The notes under the pieces were generated by a model. The model made no database searches. It was given only the letters and a program-made list of their open reading frames with translations, and had not been told where the DNA came from. This document shows positions 51,551 to 61,188 of a stretch of DNA of 64,000 bases, one piece after another; the first letter of the stretch is position 1, and the number at the start of each line of letters is the position of its first letter. The stretch is from assembly GCA_937880845.1 (NCBI GenBank), contig CALFLL010000012.1:13204-77203 (forward strand), in the 5' to 3' direction. This stretch comes from an uncultured Drancourtella sp. (GTDB lineage Bacteria > Bacillota > Clostridia > Lachnospirales > Lachnospiraceae). The position numbers and the translations under genes were made by a program.

Positions 51551-53461
51551 ATGAAACAGGGATTTATCAAAGTGGCAGCAGTGACACCGGATCTTCGGGT
51601 TGCTGATGTAGAGTACAATACAGAAGAGATCATAAAGAAGATGAAGGAAGCAGCCGGAGAGGGAGCAAAAGTGATCGTATTTCCGGAGCTTTGCATTACG
51701 GGATACACATGCGGAGATTTGTTTGCCCAGGATATCCTTTTGAAGGAGTCAGCTCTTGGATTACAGAGGATCGCAGAGGTGTCAAAAGACATGGAAGCTA
51801 TCTTTTTTGTAGGCTGTCCTCTGGCAGTGGACGGTAAGCTTTATAATACGGCGGCAGCCATTAATAAAGGGCGTATCCTCGGATTTACCACGAAGACGTA
51901 TTTACCGAATTATGGTGAATTTTATGAGATGAGGCAGTTTTGTCCCGGACCGGATAAAGTAAGATTGATTGAGTTTGCAGGAGAACAGATTCCCTTTGGC
52001 CCGCAGATTCTGTTTCAGTCAAAAGAAATGCCGGACCTTGTGATTGCTGCGGAGATTTGTGAGGATGTCTGGTCACCGCTTCCGCCGAGTATACAGGAAG
52101 CAACGGAAGGCGCTTTGATTCTCGTAAACTGTTCCGCAAGCGATGAAACCATCGGAAAAGACAGGTATCGGAAAGAATTGATCGCCGGGCAGTCTGCACG
52201 ACTGATCGCCGGATATGTATATGCCAATGCGGGGGAAGGAGAATCCACAACGGACCTAGTATTTGGAGGACACAATATCATTGCGGAAAACGGAGTGATA
52301 TTAAGTGCTTCCGGTCGGTTCAAAAATGATATCATTTACAGTGAGATCGATATCCGGAGATTGCTTTCCGAACGGAGAAAAAACACAACTTTCCATGTGG
52401 CGGAGGAAAAAACATTGATGACAGTGAAGTTTTCCGTTAAACCGGAGGAAACATGTCTTACAAGAACCTTTGCACCGATGCCGTTTGTTCCGACGAATGA
52501 AAAGGAACGAAACAACCGCTGTGAAGAGATTCTGACCATGCAGGCAATGGGATTAAAGAAACGACTGATGCATACCCATGCATCCTCTGCCGTAGTAGGA
52601 ATCTCAGGAGGACTGGATTCTACCCTTGCTCTTCTTGTGACAGCCAAAGCCTTTGATATGCTCGGACTTTCAAGAAGTCGTATTAAGTCTGTCACCATGC
52701 CTTGCTTTGGAACGACGGACCGGACATATCAGAATGCTTGCCTGATGACAAAAAAACTGGGAGCAACGCTTCTGGAAGTACCGATCAAAGAAGCAGTAAC
52801 CATCCATTTCCGTGATATCGGACATGATATGGATGATCACAGCGTGACTTATGAAAACGGACAGGCAAGAGAGCGTACCCAGGTGTTGATGGATATTGCA
52901 AATAAAGACGGTGGCATGGTCATCGGGACGGGAGATATGTCTGAGCTTGCCCTTGGATGGGCTACCTATAACGGAGATCATATGTCTATGTACGGAGTCA
53001 ATGCTTCGGTACCGAAAACATTGGTACGCCATCTGGTAAAATATTATGCAGATACTTGTGAGGATAAGGAATTGCGGGAAGTTTTGGAAGATGTGTTGGA
53101 TACGCCGGTCAGTCCGGAACTTCTTCCGCCTCAGGACGGCCGGATTGCCCAGAAGACGGAAGACCTGGTGGGACCGTATGAACTTCACGACTTTTATCTG
53201 TATTATGTATTACGCTTCGGATATGAACCATCCAAGATTTATCGCATTGCAAAAAGAGCATTTGCAGGAACATATGATGATGTAACTATTTTAAAATGGC
53301 TGAAGAAATTTTACTGGAGATTCTTCTCCCAGCAGTTTAAGCGTTCGTGTCTTCCGGACGGGCCAAAGATCGGAACCGTGGCATTGTCCCCAAGAGGAGA
53401 TTGGCGTATGCCAAGCGATGCCTGTGTAACCTTATGGATCAAAGATTTGGAAAGTCTGTAA
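51551..53461 (+). CDS. nadE: Glutamine-dependent NAD+ synthetase
   Basis: 636 residues. The N-terminal nitrilase-type glutaminase (about 1-270) has Glu in VFPELCITGYTCGDL, Lys in TKTYLPNYGEF and Cys in AAEICEDVWSPL. The C-terminal NAD synthase has the PP-loop GISGGLDSTLALLV, GTGDMSELALGWATYNGDHM and KTEDLVGPYELHDF. Ammonia from glutamine amidates nicotinate adenine dinucleotide. Full length. It ends the run and converges on the S1 protein gene. Confidence 0.96.
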   Translation: MKQGFIKVAAVTPDLRVADVEYNTEEIIKKMKEAAGEGAKVIVFPELCITGYTCGDLFAQDILLKESALGLQRIAEVSKDMEAIFFVGCPLAVDGKLYNTAAAINKGRILGFTTKTYLPNYGEFYEMRQFCPGPDKVRLIEFAGEQIPFGPQILFQSKEMPDLVIAAEICEDVWSPLPPSIQEATEGALILVNCSASDETIGKDRYRKELIAGQSARLIAGYVYANAGEGESTTDLVFGGHNIIAENGVILSASGRFKNDIIYSEIDIRRLLSERRKNTTFHVAEEKTLMTVKFSVKPEETCLTRTFAPMPFVPTNEKERNNRCEEILTMQAMGLKKRLMHTHASSAVVGISGGLDSTLALLVTAKAFDMLGLSRSRIKSVTMPCFGTTDRTYQNACLMTKKLGATLLEVPIKEAVTIHFRDIGHDMDDHSVTYENGQARERTQVLMDIANKDGGMVIGTGDMSELALGWATYNGDHMSMYGVNASVPKTLVRHLVKYYADTCEDKELREVLEDVLDTPVSPELLPPQDGRIAQKTEDLVGPYELHDFYLYYVLRFGYEPSKIYRIAKRAFAGTYDDVTILKWLKKFYWRFFSQQFKRSCLPDGPKIGTVALSPRGDWRMPSDACVTLWIKDLESL

Positions 53462-53489
53462 GAATAAAGAGTTAGAATGAAAAAGTAAA

Positions 53490-53545
53490 AAAGAGCCGTT
53501 CTCTTCTCCTATTTACAGGAGAGGAGAACAGGCTCTTCTTTTTAT
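53490..53545. terminator. Bidirectional terminator between nadE and the S1 protein gene
   Basis: A long, nearly perfect hairpin: AAGAGCC with GGCTCTT, then TTCTC and TCTCCT pairing with AGGAGA and GAGAA, flanked by A-rich sequence on one side and CTTTTTAT on the other. Confidence 0.85.
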
Positions 53546-54234
53546 AGGTTGATATGTTTGAATAAATCTCCGAGACTGGTGCCGATTTCTTCTGCTTTTG
53601 GAAGTTCAATGTCTACTTCCGGTTCTGCCTCTTTTTCTTTCTCTTCTTCAATCAGAGCTTTGATACTGAGGCTGAGCTTGCCGTCTTTGATACCGATGAC
53701 TTTTACTTTTACGGTTTCGCCGACTTTTAAAACATCAGCAGGAGATTTGATTCGTTTTTCGCAAATCTGTGATACATGTACAAGACCGGAGATACCGTCT
53801 TCCAGGCGGACAAACGCACCGTAAGACTGGATACTTTCTACTATTCCTTCCAGCACATCGCCTACTTTGATGCGGGCGATTTTTGCTTCCCGTTCTTTTT
53901 CTTCTTCTTCTTTTAAGATTTCTCTGGCAGAAAGGATTAGACGGTTTTCGGCCTGATTTACTTCGATTACACGCACTTTGATATCTTTCAGCAGATAATC
54001 TTCCAAATCGTTGATATAAGAAAGAGAAAGTCTGGAAGCCGGAACAAAACCGCGCAGTCCTTCGATTTTTACAATGACACCGCCGTTGACGATTCCTTCT
54101 ACCTTCAGATCCAGAACCGTCTTTTCGTCCATATATCTCTGTACGATATTCCAAGGACTGGCAATATCGAACTGATCTTCATAGTCTTTCATAGATTCTT
54201 CTGCCGGAGTTTGATTATTTAATTCTTCGTTCAT
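53542..54234 (-). CDS. S1 RNA-binding domain protein
   Basis: 230 residues with two S1 OB-fold modules: residues about 40-105 (GIVNGGVIVKIEGLRGFVPA) and about 122-192 (GDVLEGIVESIQSYGAFVRL, then GISGLVHVSQI). An acidic N-terminus and a charged linker surround them, and the C-terminus ends EIGTSLGDLFKHINL. It resembles short RpsA-like proteins of Firmicutes, which touch mRNA on the ribosome. Full-length RpsA has four to six modules, so this is not a complete ribosomal S1. Confidence 0.85.
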   Translation of the reverse strand: MNEELNNQTPAEESMKDYEDQFDIASPWNIVQRYMDEKTVLDLKVEGIVNGGVIVKIEGLRGFVPASRLSLSYINDLEDYLLKDIKVRVIEVNQAENRLILSAREILKEEEEKEREAKIARIKVGDVLEGIVESIQSYGAFVRLEDGISGLVHVSQICEKRIKSPADVLKVGETVKVKVIGIKDGKLSLSIKALIEEEKEKEAEPEVDIELPKAEEIGTSLGDLFKHINL

Positions 54235-54421
54235 TTTGGTACACCTCTTTATCTGAAAATTGTCTGAATTTAGTATACCACAGTTTTCCTATAAGAGAAA
54301 GAAAGGAAAAGAATATTTCTGAAAAAAGAAAAAACAGTTGGCGTATTCCGGAAAAGATGATATTCTTTTAATAAGTAGACTTTGGTCTAAAGTATAGTTG
54401 TTTGGGAAGGATATAGTAAAT

Positions 54422-56074
54422 ATGGCAGAATATGAAAAAGAGAGAAAGATATATGTTGTAGGGCATAAGAATCCGGACACAGATTCGATCTGTTCTGCGA
54501 TTGCCTATGCCGCCTTAAAAAAGAAACTAACCGGTAAGAACTATGTCCCAAAAAGAGCAGGACAGGTTTCAGAAGAAACACGTTATGTACTGGATCGATT
54601 TGAAGTAGAGGAACCGGCATTGCTTCAGAACGTGTTTCAGCAGTTAAAAGACGTAGATATCCGAAAAATCGAGGGAGTTTCCAGTCAGGCTTCTGTCCGG
54701 GATGCATGGAATACGATGAGAGAGAATAATATCAAAACACTTCCGGTGCTTAGAGATCACAAGCTGGAAGGAATCATTACCATCGGGGATATTGCCAATT
54801 CTTATATGGAACAGCATGACAGCTATCTTTTGTCTGTTGCGAAGACGCAGTATAAAAGTATCGTTCATACATTGGACGGAACGGTTGTTACGGGGAATGA
54901 CCATGCTTATTTTACAAAAGGGAAAGTTGTGATTGCTGCATCAAGTCCGGATATGATGGAGAATTTTATTGAGGATGACGATCTCGTGATCGTAGGGAAC
55001 CGCTACGAATCTCAGTTGTGTGCGATTGAGATGAATGCAAGCTGTCTTGTAATCTGCCAGGGAGCGGAGGTATCAAAGACGATACGTAAGCTTGCAGAAG
55101 AAAGAGAAGTGGTCATCATCAGTACACATTATGATACGTTTACTACGGCAAGGCTTATCAATCAGAGTATTCCGGTGAAGTATTATATGACAAAGGATCA
55201 TCTGACCACTTTCAATATGAATGATTACCTGGAAGAGATTAAAGAAGTCATGACAAAGAAACGTTACCGTGACTTTCCGGTATTAGATAAAAAAGGAAAA
55301 TTCATGGGATTTATTTCCAGACGGCGTCTGTTAAAGCCAAGAAGAAAACAGGTAATACTGGTGGATCATAATGAAACCACACAGGCAGTAGACGGGATTG
55401 AGGAAGCGGAAATCCTGGAGATCATCGATCACCACAGGATCGGAAATCTGGAAACCATAGGACCGGTTTATTTCCGTAACCAGCCGCTTGGCTGTACGGC
55501 GACGATTGTTTACCAGATGTATCAGGAAAACCGGGTCGTACCGGATCAGAAGATTGCAGGCCTTTTATGCGCGGCTATTGTTTCCGATACTTTATTGTTC
55601 CGCTCACCGACGTGTACACCAATCGATGAAGCGGCAGCAAAACAGCTGTCACAGATTGCGGAACTCGATCTGGATGAATTTGCAAAGGAAATGTTTAAGG
55701 CAGGCAGCAATTTGGCTAATAAAACGGTGTCAGAAATCTGTTTCCAGGATTTTAAAGAATTCAACGTAAATGAATTATCCTTTGGTGTAGGACAGATCAA
55801 TTCCATGAGCGGAGAAGAACTTCAGGAGATTAAAGAAAGACTGACGGCACATCTGATGGAAGTTTTAAAAGAAAGTAACTTGGATATGATATATTTTATG
55901 CTGACCAATATCATCGAACAGTCCACAGAGCTTTTGTGCTGCGGCAGCAATGCAAAAGAAAAAGTTATTGAAGCATTTGAACTTCCGGAGGATACGGAAA
56001 CAGTTATCCTGAACGGAGTCGTATCAAGAAAGAAACAGCTGATCCCGATATTAGTAAGCGAGCTTCAGCAATAA
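54422..56074 (+). CDS. Manganese-dependent inorganic pyrophosphatase with CBS and DRTGG domains
   Basis: 550 residues from ATG 54422 (GGGAAGGA site). A family II pyrophosphatase begins with GHKNPDTDSICSAIAYA and has the DHH motif ILEIIDHHRIGN (about 334-345). Between them lies a regulatory block: CBS (VSSQASVRDAWNTMRE, GIITIGDIA), a DRTGG-like part and a second CBS (KKRYRDFPVLDKKGKFMGFI). The C-terminal DHHA2 domain has FGVGQINSM. CBS-containing pyrophosphatases of Clostridia are regulated by adenine nucleotides; the same is expected here. Confidence 0.92.
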   Translation: MAEYEKERKIYVVGHKNPDTDSICSAIAYAALKKKLTGKNYVPKRAGQVSEETRYVLDRFEVEEPALLQNVFQQLKDVDIRKIEGVSSQASVRDAWNTMRENNIKTLPVLRDHKLEGIITIGDIANSYMEQHDSYLLSVAKTQYKSIVHTLDGTVVTGNDHAYFTKGKVVIAASSPDMMENFIEDDDLVIVGNRYESQLCAIEMNASCLVICQGAEVSKTIRKLAEEREVVIISTHYDTFTTARLINQSIPVKYYMTKDHLTTFNMNDYLEEIKEVMTKKRYRDFPVLDKKGKFMGFISRRRLLKPRRKQVILVDHNETTQAVDGIEEAEILEIIDHHRIGNLETIGPVYFRNQPLGCTATIVYQMYQENRVVPDQKIAGLLCAAIVSDTLLFRSPTCTPIDEAAAKQLSQIAELDLDEFAKEMFKAGSNLANKTVSEICFQDFKEFNVNELSFGVGQINSMSGEELQEIKERLTAHLMEVLKESNLDMIYFMLTNIIEQSTELLCCGSNAKEKVIEAFELPEDTETVILNGVVSRKKQLIPILVSELQQ

Positions 56075-56087
56075 CAGGAGAAAAAAG

Positions 56088-56693
56088 ATGACAGAAATAG
56101 AAAAAGAAATCTTCAGACCGGGGAATATGCTGTATCCTCTTCCGGCAGTCATGGTAAGTTGTGCGGATAGAGAAGGTAACGATAACATTATCACAGTAGC
56201 CTGGACCGGAACCATCTGTTCCGATCCGGCCATGTTGTACATTTCCGTGCGTCCAAATCGATTCTCTCACCATATGATTGAAGAAAGCGGAGAGTTTGTA
56301 GTAAATCTGACAACAGAAACATTGGCGAAAGCCACGGATTTCTGTGGTGTACGCTCCGGAAAAGAGATAGACAAATGGAAGGAAACAGGATTGACAAGAA
56401 AAAAAGCGGTTTCCCTTCAATATGCACCGGCCATCGCAGAGTGTCCGGTCAATATCGAATGTCAGGTAACGGAAATCAAGCGTCTAGGCAGCCACGATAT
56501 GTTCCTTGCAAAAGTAACTGCCGTTCAGGTAAGTAAAACATATATGAACGAAAACGGGAAATTCGAACTGAACAAGACAGGACTTTTGGCATATTCTCAC
56601 GGAGAATACTTGGGCCTTGGCAAATCCATCGGAACATTCGGATACAGCGTTCGAAAAAAACAAAAGAAAAAGAAAAACAAAAAGAAAAAATAA
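56088..56693 (+). CDS. Flavin reductase family protein
   Basis: 201 residues with the FMN-binding split-barrel pattern: MLYPLPAVMVSCADREGNDN, TVAWTGTICSDPAMLYISVR, FVVNLTTETLAKATDFCG and ECPVNIECQVTEIKRLGSHD. These proteins reduce or bind FMN as part of small redox systems. The very basic C-terminus (a KKxKKKK-like run) is unusual. It is 13 bases after the pyrophosphatase gene. Confidence 0.88.
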   Translation: MTEIEKEIFRPGNMLYPLPAVMVSCADREGNDNIITVAWTGTICSDPAMLYISVRPNRFSHHMIEESGEFVVNLTTETLAKATDFCGVRSGKEIDKWKETGLTRKKAVSLQYAPAIAECPVNIECQVTEIKRLGSHDMFLAKVTAVQVSKTYMNENGKFELNKTGLLAYSHGEYLGLGKSIGTFGYSVRKKQKKKKNKKKK

Positions 56694-56723
56694 AAAACAA
56701 TGAATATTTATATAAACTGTAAA

Positions 56724-56772
56724 TTGGGGACGTGTTCCGATGCAAAAGAACACGTCCCCAAAGTTTGTTTTT
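56724..56772 (+). repeat. Perfect 13-bp palindrome, possibly a REP-like hairpin or terminator
   Basis: TTGGGGACGTGTT (56724-56736) pairs perfectly with AACACGTCCCCAA (56750-56762) around a 13-base loop, followed by AGTTTG and six T. It could be the terminator of the preceding gene. The GGGGACGTGTT core also looks like the dispersed palindromes of REP elements in Clostridia, but no second copy is in this window. Confidence 0.6.
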
Positions 56773-56781
56773 TGAAAAAAC

Positions 56782-56843
56782 TAACAACTTAAAATAAAAT
56801 ACAAGTTGTTACTATTGACAAATTGATAGGAAAAGTGTAATAT
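56782..56843 (+). promoter_or_regulatory. Promoter of the amino acid permease with upstream inverted repeat
   Basis: A perfect promoter TTGACA (56815-56820), 17-base spacer, TAATAT (56838-56843). Just upstream is a nine-base inverted repeat TAACAACTT (56782-56790) and AAGTTGTTA (56803-56811), ending four bases before the -35. That is the position of an activator or repressor site. Regulator unknown. Confidence 0.6.
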
Positions 56844-56889
56844 AAATACATAAATTAAAGAAAAGTTTTCTGAAAACGAGGTGAAATAT

Positions 56890-58317
56890 ATGCAAAATCA
56901 GAAAAGTAAGTTTGATAGAGTACTTGGTAAAAAAGATGTTTTCTCGATTGCATTTGGTGCGATGATCGGATGGGGCTGGGTTGTCCTGGCAGGTTCATGG
57001 ATTCAAAAGGCGGGGACTCTTGGTGCGATTATTTCATTTATTATGGGTGGAATTCTAATCCTTTTTGTTGGGCTTGCATATGCGGAACTGACGTCCGCAC
57101 TTCCTCAATGTGGAGGAGAGCAGATTTTTAGCCTCAGGGCTTTGGGACCGAATTTGTCTTATGTGTGTACATGGGCTATTATTTTAAGTTATGTGGGTGT
57201 TGTTGCATTTGAGTCTTGTGCACTTCCTACGGTTATTGATTATATTATACCGGGATTTAAGAAAGGCTATATGTATTCTGTCGAGGGTGCGGATGTATAT
57301 GCAACCTGGGTTGCGGCCGGCGTGATTGGTTCTTTGATTCTGACGGTGGTGAACTATCTTGGAATCAAACCGGCGGCATTTATGCAGACGGTTTTTACAG
57401 GGGTTATTATTCTGATTGGTATCGTTTTGATGCTTGGAGCAGTAAAAAGCGGTGATACGACAAAGATGGAACCAATGTTTCAGGATGGTGTTCCTGGTAT
57501 CCTTTCTGTTGCAGTCATGACGCCGTTTATGTTAATGGGGTTTGATGTGATTCCACAGGCGGCAGAGGAAATCGCCATTCCGTTTAAGAAAATCGGAAAG
57601 ATTATTCTTTTATCAATCTTTTCTGCGGTTCTTTGGTATTCGCTGATCATTGTAGCGGTATCTTCTTTGATGACAAAAGGTGAAATGGATACGTCTACAT
57701 TGGTAACGGCAGATGCAATGAAGAATGCGTTCGGAGGAAGCAAGGCTATGGGAAATGTGTTGATCATCGGTGGTATGGCAGGTATTTTATCCAGTTGGAA
57801 TTCTTTCTTTATGGGTGGAAGCCGGGCAATCTATGCATTGGCAGAAGCAAAATGTCTTCCGGCTTTTCTGACAAAGATCCATCCGAAGTATAAGACACCT
57901 TCCAATGCAGTTCTTCTGATTGGGTTAATTTCCACGATCGCCCCATTTTTTGGAGCGTCCATGTTGGAATGGCTTACAAATGCAGGCGGACTCGGTGCAG
58001 TAACGGCTTATATGATGGTATCCATTTCCTTTGTTGTGCTTCGTAAGAAGGAACCTGAGTTAAAGAGACCTTATCGTGTGAAAAATTATAAGTTTGTAGG
58101 TGCGATGGCAGTTATTTTAAGTATTGGTATGATTTCCTGTTATCTGCCGGGCATGCCGTCAGGACTTGGTACACCGGAATGGATCATCATTGGTTCATGG
58201 GTACTTCTTGGAGTCATCTTTTATATTTACGCGAAGAGAAAATTCCCGGAATTTGGCCGTGTGATCCATATTGAAATGGAAGAAGTAGAAGAAAAGAAAA
58301 AAGGAAAATCTCATTAA
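56890..58317 (+). CDS. APC family amino acid permease
   Basis: About 475 residues with 12 hydrophobic segments. The first is FSIAFGAMIGWGWVVLAGSW, carrying the G-x-G-x-x pattern of APC transporters, followed by ELTSALPQCGGEQIF and the loop MGFDVIPQAAEEIAIPFK. Start ATG 56890 has a GAGGTG site; an upstream GTG at 56881 is less likely. Substrate cannot be read from sequence. A single gene with its own promoter and terminator. Confidence 0.88.
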   Translation: MQNQKSKFDRVLGKKDVFSIAFGAMIGWGWVVLAGSWIQKAGTLGAIISFIMGGILILFVGLAYAELTSALPQCGGEQIFSLRALGPNLSYVCTWAIILSYVGVVAFESCALPTVIDYIIPGFKKGYMYSVEGADVYATWVAAGVIGSLILTVVNYLGIKPAAFMQTVFTGVIILIGIVLMLGAVKSGDTTKMEPMFQDGVPGILSVAVMTPFMLMGFDVIPQAAEEIAIPFKKIGKIILLSIFSAVLWYSLIIVAVSSLMTKGEMDTSTLVTADAMKNAFGGSKAMGNVLIIGGMAGILSSWNSFFMGGSRAIYALAEAKCLPAFLTKIHPKYKTPSNAVLLIGLISTIAPFFGASMLEWLTNAGGLGAVTAYMMVSISFVVLRKKEPELKRPYRVKNYKFVGAMAVILSIGMISCYLPGMPSGLGTPEWIIIGSWVLLGVIFYIYAKRKFPEFGRVIHIEMEEVEEKKKGKSH

Positions 58318-58328
58318 ATATCAAAAAC

Positions 58329-58358
58329 AGAGCCCGGAATTTTCCGGGTTCTATTTTT
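58329..58358 (+). terminator. Terminator after the permease gene
   Basis: AGAGCCCGGA pairs with TCCGGGTTCT (one G-T pair), AATT-type loop, ATTTTTAT tail. Confidence 0.88.
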
Positions 58359-58409
58359 ATGCAGACATTCATAAAGTAAAACAGAAGAATAGGAAAACGG
58401 AGCCGGGAT

Positions 58410-59087
58410 TTGAAACAAAGAAAAATCATACCGGAGCTTATTTTGCTTGCAGTCATCTGCGTTCTGGTACAAAGCGGAAAGAAACAGTTTGATGTTTGGT
58501 TGACAGATGGTGGTGCTGTGGAAGAAAAAAGCGGAAAGAAAATAGCTATTACCTTTGACGATGGACCGAGTAAAGCGTATACGCCAAAACTTCTGGACGG
58601 ATTGAAGAAAAGAAATGTACATGCCAGTTTTTTCGTAATCGGTAAACAGGCGGAAAAAAACCCGGAAATCATAGAAAGAATGTATAAAGAAGGACATGTA
58701 ATCGGAAATCATACTTATCACCATCTGGAACTGACAAAATTAAATAAAGAAAAAGAAAGAAAAGAAATTGAAAAAACAAATAAAGTTATAGAAAAGATCA
58801 CGGGAAATCCACCGGCCTTTATCCGCCCGCCTTTTGGAGCCTGGCGTGAGGAAAATTTAAAAGAAGTAGAACTGATTCCGGTTTTATGGGATGTAGACCC
58901 TTTGGACTGGTGTATAAGGAGTACGGAAGAAATCGTAAGAAGGGTAGTGACGAAGGCAGAAGAAAATGATATTATTCTATTGCACGATTGTTACGAAACT
59001 TCGGTGGAGGCGGCTTTGGAAATCATCGACGATCTTCAAAAAGAAGGGTATGAATTTGTGACGGTCGATGAATTAGTAATGGAATAA
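58410..59087 (+). CDS. Polysaccharide deacetylase (NodB family)
   Basis: 225 residues. An N-terminal membrane segment (about 8-22) places it outside the cell. The NodB domain has TFDDGPSKAYTPKLL (catalytic Asp pair), HASFFVIGKQAEKNPEI, VIGNHTYHHLEL (metal-binding H-x3-H), RPPFGAWR and the late LLHDCYETS. Such enzymes remove acetyl groups from cell-wall glycans, sometimes in spore cortex. Start is TTG 58410 after a GGAGCC site. It begins a run with tcdA and rarA. Confidence 0.88.
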   Translation: MKQRKIIPELILLAVICVLVQSGKKQFDVWLTDGGAVEEKSGKKIAITFDDGPSKAYTPKLLDGLKKRNVHASFFVIGKQAEKNPEIIERMYKEGHVIGNHTYHHLELTKLNKEKERKEIEKTNKVIEKITGNPPAFIRPPFGAWREENLKEVELIPVLWDVDPLDWCIRSTEEIVRRVVTKAEENDIILLHDCYETSVEAALEIIDDLQKEGYEFVTVDELVME

Positions 59088-59101
59088 AAGGATAATATGA
59101 G

Positions 59102-59821
59102 ATGATACACAAATTTTCAAGAACAGAACTTCTTCTGGGAGAAGAAGGATTAAACAGATTAAAAAAGTCTACTGTCATGGTACTTGGTGTAGGCGGGGTG
59201 GGGTCCCATTGTATTGAGGCACTGGCACGGTGCGGGGCAGGAAAGCTGATCCTCGTGGATAATGACAAAGTTTCGCTGACAAATATTAACCGTCAGTCTA
59301 TCGCTTTTCACAGTACCATTGGGCAGTACAAGACGCAGGTGATGAAAGAAAAGATTGCAGATATTTCTCCGGAAACCAAGGTAGTGACATATGAAACATT
59401 TGTCCTTCCGGAAAATATGGAAGAGATTTTCATGGAAAGACCGGATTATATCATTGATGCCATTGATACGGTGACTGCAAAACTTGCACTAGCAGAATAT
59501 GCCGATAAGCATCAGATTCCTATTATCAGCAGTATGGGCACGGGCAACAAGCTGCATCCGGAATTGTTTGAGATTACGGATATTCAGAAAACATCCGTTT
59601 GCCCTCTTTGCAAAGTGATGAGAAGAGAGTTGAAGAAGAGAGGGATTTATCACTTGAAAGTCCTGTATTCTCCGGAAAAACCCGTGGATACCTCTAAAAG
59701 AGAAACAGGAGAAGACAAAGGACAAAGACGTTCGCTTCCGGGAAGTATTTCCTTTGTCCCACCGGTGGCAGGACTAATCATTGCCGGAGAAGTGATCCGG
59801 GAATTAAGCGGATGTGAATAA
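59102..59821 (+). CDS. tcdA: tRNA threonylcarbamoyladenosine dehydratase
   Basis: 239 residues of the E1/ThiF fold. The nucleotide loop is VMVLGVGGVGSHCIEALARC, followed by VDNDKVSLTNINRQ, DAIDTVTAKLAL and the Cys-containing TSVCPLCKVMRRELKK. TcdA cyclises t6A37 to ct6A in tRNAs using ATP. The SFVPPVAGLIIAGEVIREL end is typical. 15 bases after the deacetylase gene. Confidence 0.92.
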   Translation: MIHKFSRTELLLGEEGLNRLKKSTVMVLGVGGVGSHCIEALARCGAGKLILVDNDKVSLTNINRQSIAFHSTIGQYKTQVMKEKIADISPETKVVTYETFVLPENMEEIFMERPDYIIDAIDTVTAKLALAEYADKHQIPIISSMGTGNKLHPELFEITDIQKTSVCPLCKVMRRELKKRGIYHLKVLYSPEKPVDTSKRETGEDKGQRRSLPGSISFVPPVAGLIIAGEVIRELSGCE

Positions 59822-59835
59822 GGAGGAACAAAAGA

Positions 59836-61152
59836 ATGGATTTATTTGAATATGCAAGGGAAACTCAAAAGGAAAAGGAATCTCCACTGGCTTCCCGTCT
59901 GAGACCAACGACATTGGAAGAAGTGGTAGGACAGCAGCATATCATCGGGAAGGGAAAACTGCTTTACAGAGCCATCAAGGCAGATAAGTTAAGTTCCGTC
60001 ATTTTTTATGGCCCTCCGGGGACAGGAAAGACAACCCTTGCCAAAGTAATCGCTAATGCCACAAGTGCAAAGTTCCGTCAGATCAATGCCACGGTGGCAG
60101 GGAAAAAAGATATGGAATCCGTAGTAGAAGAAGCAAAACAGACTTTGGGGATGTATCAGAAGAAAACCATCTTGTTTATTGATGAGATTCATAGATTTAA
60201 CAAAGGACAGCAGGATTACCTTCTTCCGTTTGTGGAAGACGGGACCATCATCCTGATTGGTGCCACAACGGAAAATCCGTACTTTGAAGTGAACAGGGCT
60301 CTGATTTCCAGGTCAACAGTCTTTGAACTGAAACCATTATCCAAAGAAGAAATAAAGGTTCTTATAGAACGTGCGGTGTATGACACGAAAAAAGGAATGG
60401 GAAGTTACCGGGCAGAGATTGATGAAGATGCGAAAGACTTTCTTGCGGACATGGCATGTGGCGATGCAAGGCTGGCTTTAAACGCCATAGAACTTGCCGT
60501 TCTGACAACGGAACGGGGACAGGACGATAAGATCCATCTGACATTGGACGTTGTTTCCGAATGTATCCAGAAACGAGTTGTGCGTTATGATAAAGACGGA
60601 GATAATCACTATGACACGATTTCTGCTTTTATTAAAAGTATGAGAGGATCTGATCCGGATGCGGCGGTATATTATCTGGCCAAGATGTTGTATGCAGGAG
60701 AAGATATCAAGTTTATCGCAAGAAGGATTATGATTTGTGCATCGGAAGATGTGGGGAATGCAGATCCGATGGCATTAAATGTTGCTGTTTCGGCTGCTCA
60801 GGCAGTAGAACGGGTCGGAATGCCGGAAGCTCAGATTATCTTATCCCAGGCAGCTTTATATGTAGCGTCGGCTCCAAAGAGTAATTCAGCAGTCATGGCT
60901 ATTGCTGCGGCGATGGATAATGTAAAAAAAGTAAAAACTACCGTGCCTGCACATCTGCAGGATGCCCATTATGGGGGACATGAAGAACTCGGACATGGAA
61001 TCGGGTATAAATATGCGCATGATTATCCGTATCATTATGTAGAACAGCAGTATCTTCCGGAGGAAATCAAAAATGCAACATTTTATGTTCCGGGGAACAA
61101 CGGAAAAGAAAAAGAAATCAAAGAATGGCTGAACTTCATAAAGAACCGGTAA
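59836..61152 (+). CDS. rarA: Replication-associated recombination protein A (AAA ATPase)
   Basis: 438 residues. Walker A is YGPPGTGKTTLAKVIA (about 56-71) and Walker B is LFIDEIHRFNKGQQDYLLP. A C-terminal MgsA-type domain follows (KSMRGSDPDAAVYYLAKMLY, ASEDVGNADPMALNVA, GYKYAHDYPYHYVEQQYLPE). It acts at stalled replication forks. Length is normal. Confidence 0.95.
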   Translation: MDLFEYARETQKEKESPLASRLRPTTLEEVVGQQHIIGKGKLLYRAIKADKLSSVIFYGPPGTGKTTLAKVIANATSAKFRQINATVAGKKDMESVVEEAKQTLGMYQKKTILFIDEIHRFNKGQQDYLLPFVEDGTIILIGATTENPYFEVNRALISRSTVFELKPLSKEEIKVLIERAVYDTKKGMGSYRAEIDEDAKDFLADMACGDARLALNAIELAVLTTERGQDDKIHLTLDVVSECIQKRVVRYDKDGDNHYDTISAFIKSMRGSDPDAAVYYLAKMLYAGEDIKFIARRIMICASEDVGNADPMALNVAVSAAQAVERVGMPEAQIILSQAALYVASAPKSNSAVMAIAAAMDNVKKVKTTVPAHLQDAHYGGHEELGHGIGYKYAHDYPYHYVEQQYLPEEIKNATFYVPGNNGKEKEIKEWLNFIKNR

Positions 61153-61188
61153 CAAAAAGAGCTGCTTTTATTTGCAGCTCTTTTTGTT
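61151..61188. terminator. Bidirectional terminator between rarA and the DUF4364 gene
   Basis: A perfect 15-base inverted repeat (AACAAAAAGAGCTGC with GCAGCTCTTTTTGTT) around eight bases; it overlaps both stop codons, so it serves both convergent genes. Confidence 0.92.

Noticed and set aside
54370..54395. Short inverted repeat ACTTT-GGTCT-AAAGT upstream of the pyrophosphatase gene considered as an operator
   Set aside because: Only five base pairs; too short to separate from chance.
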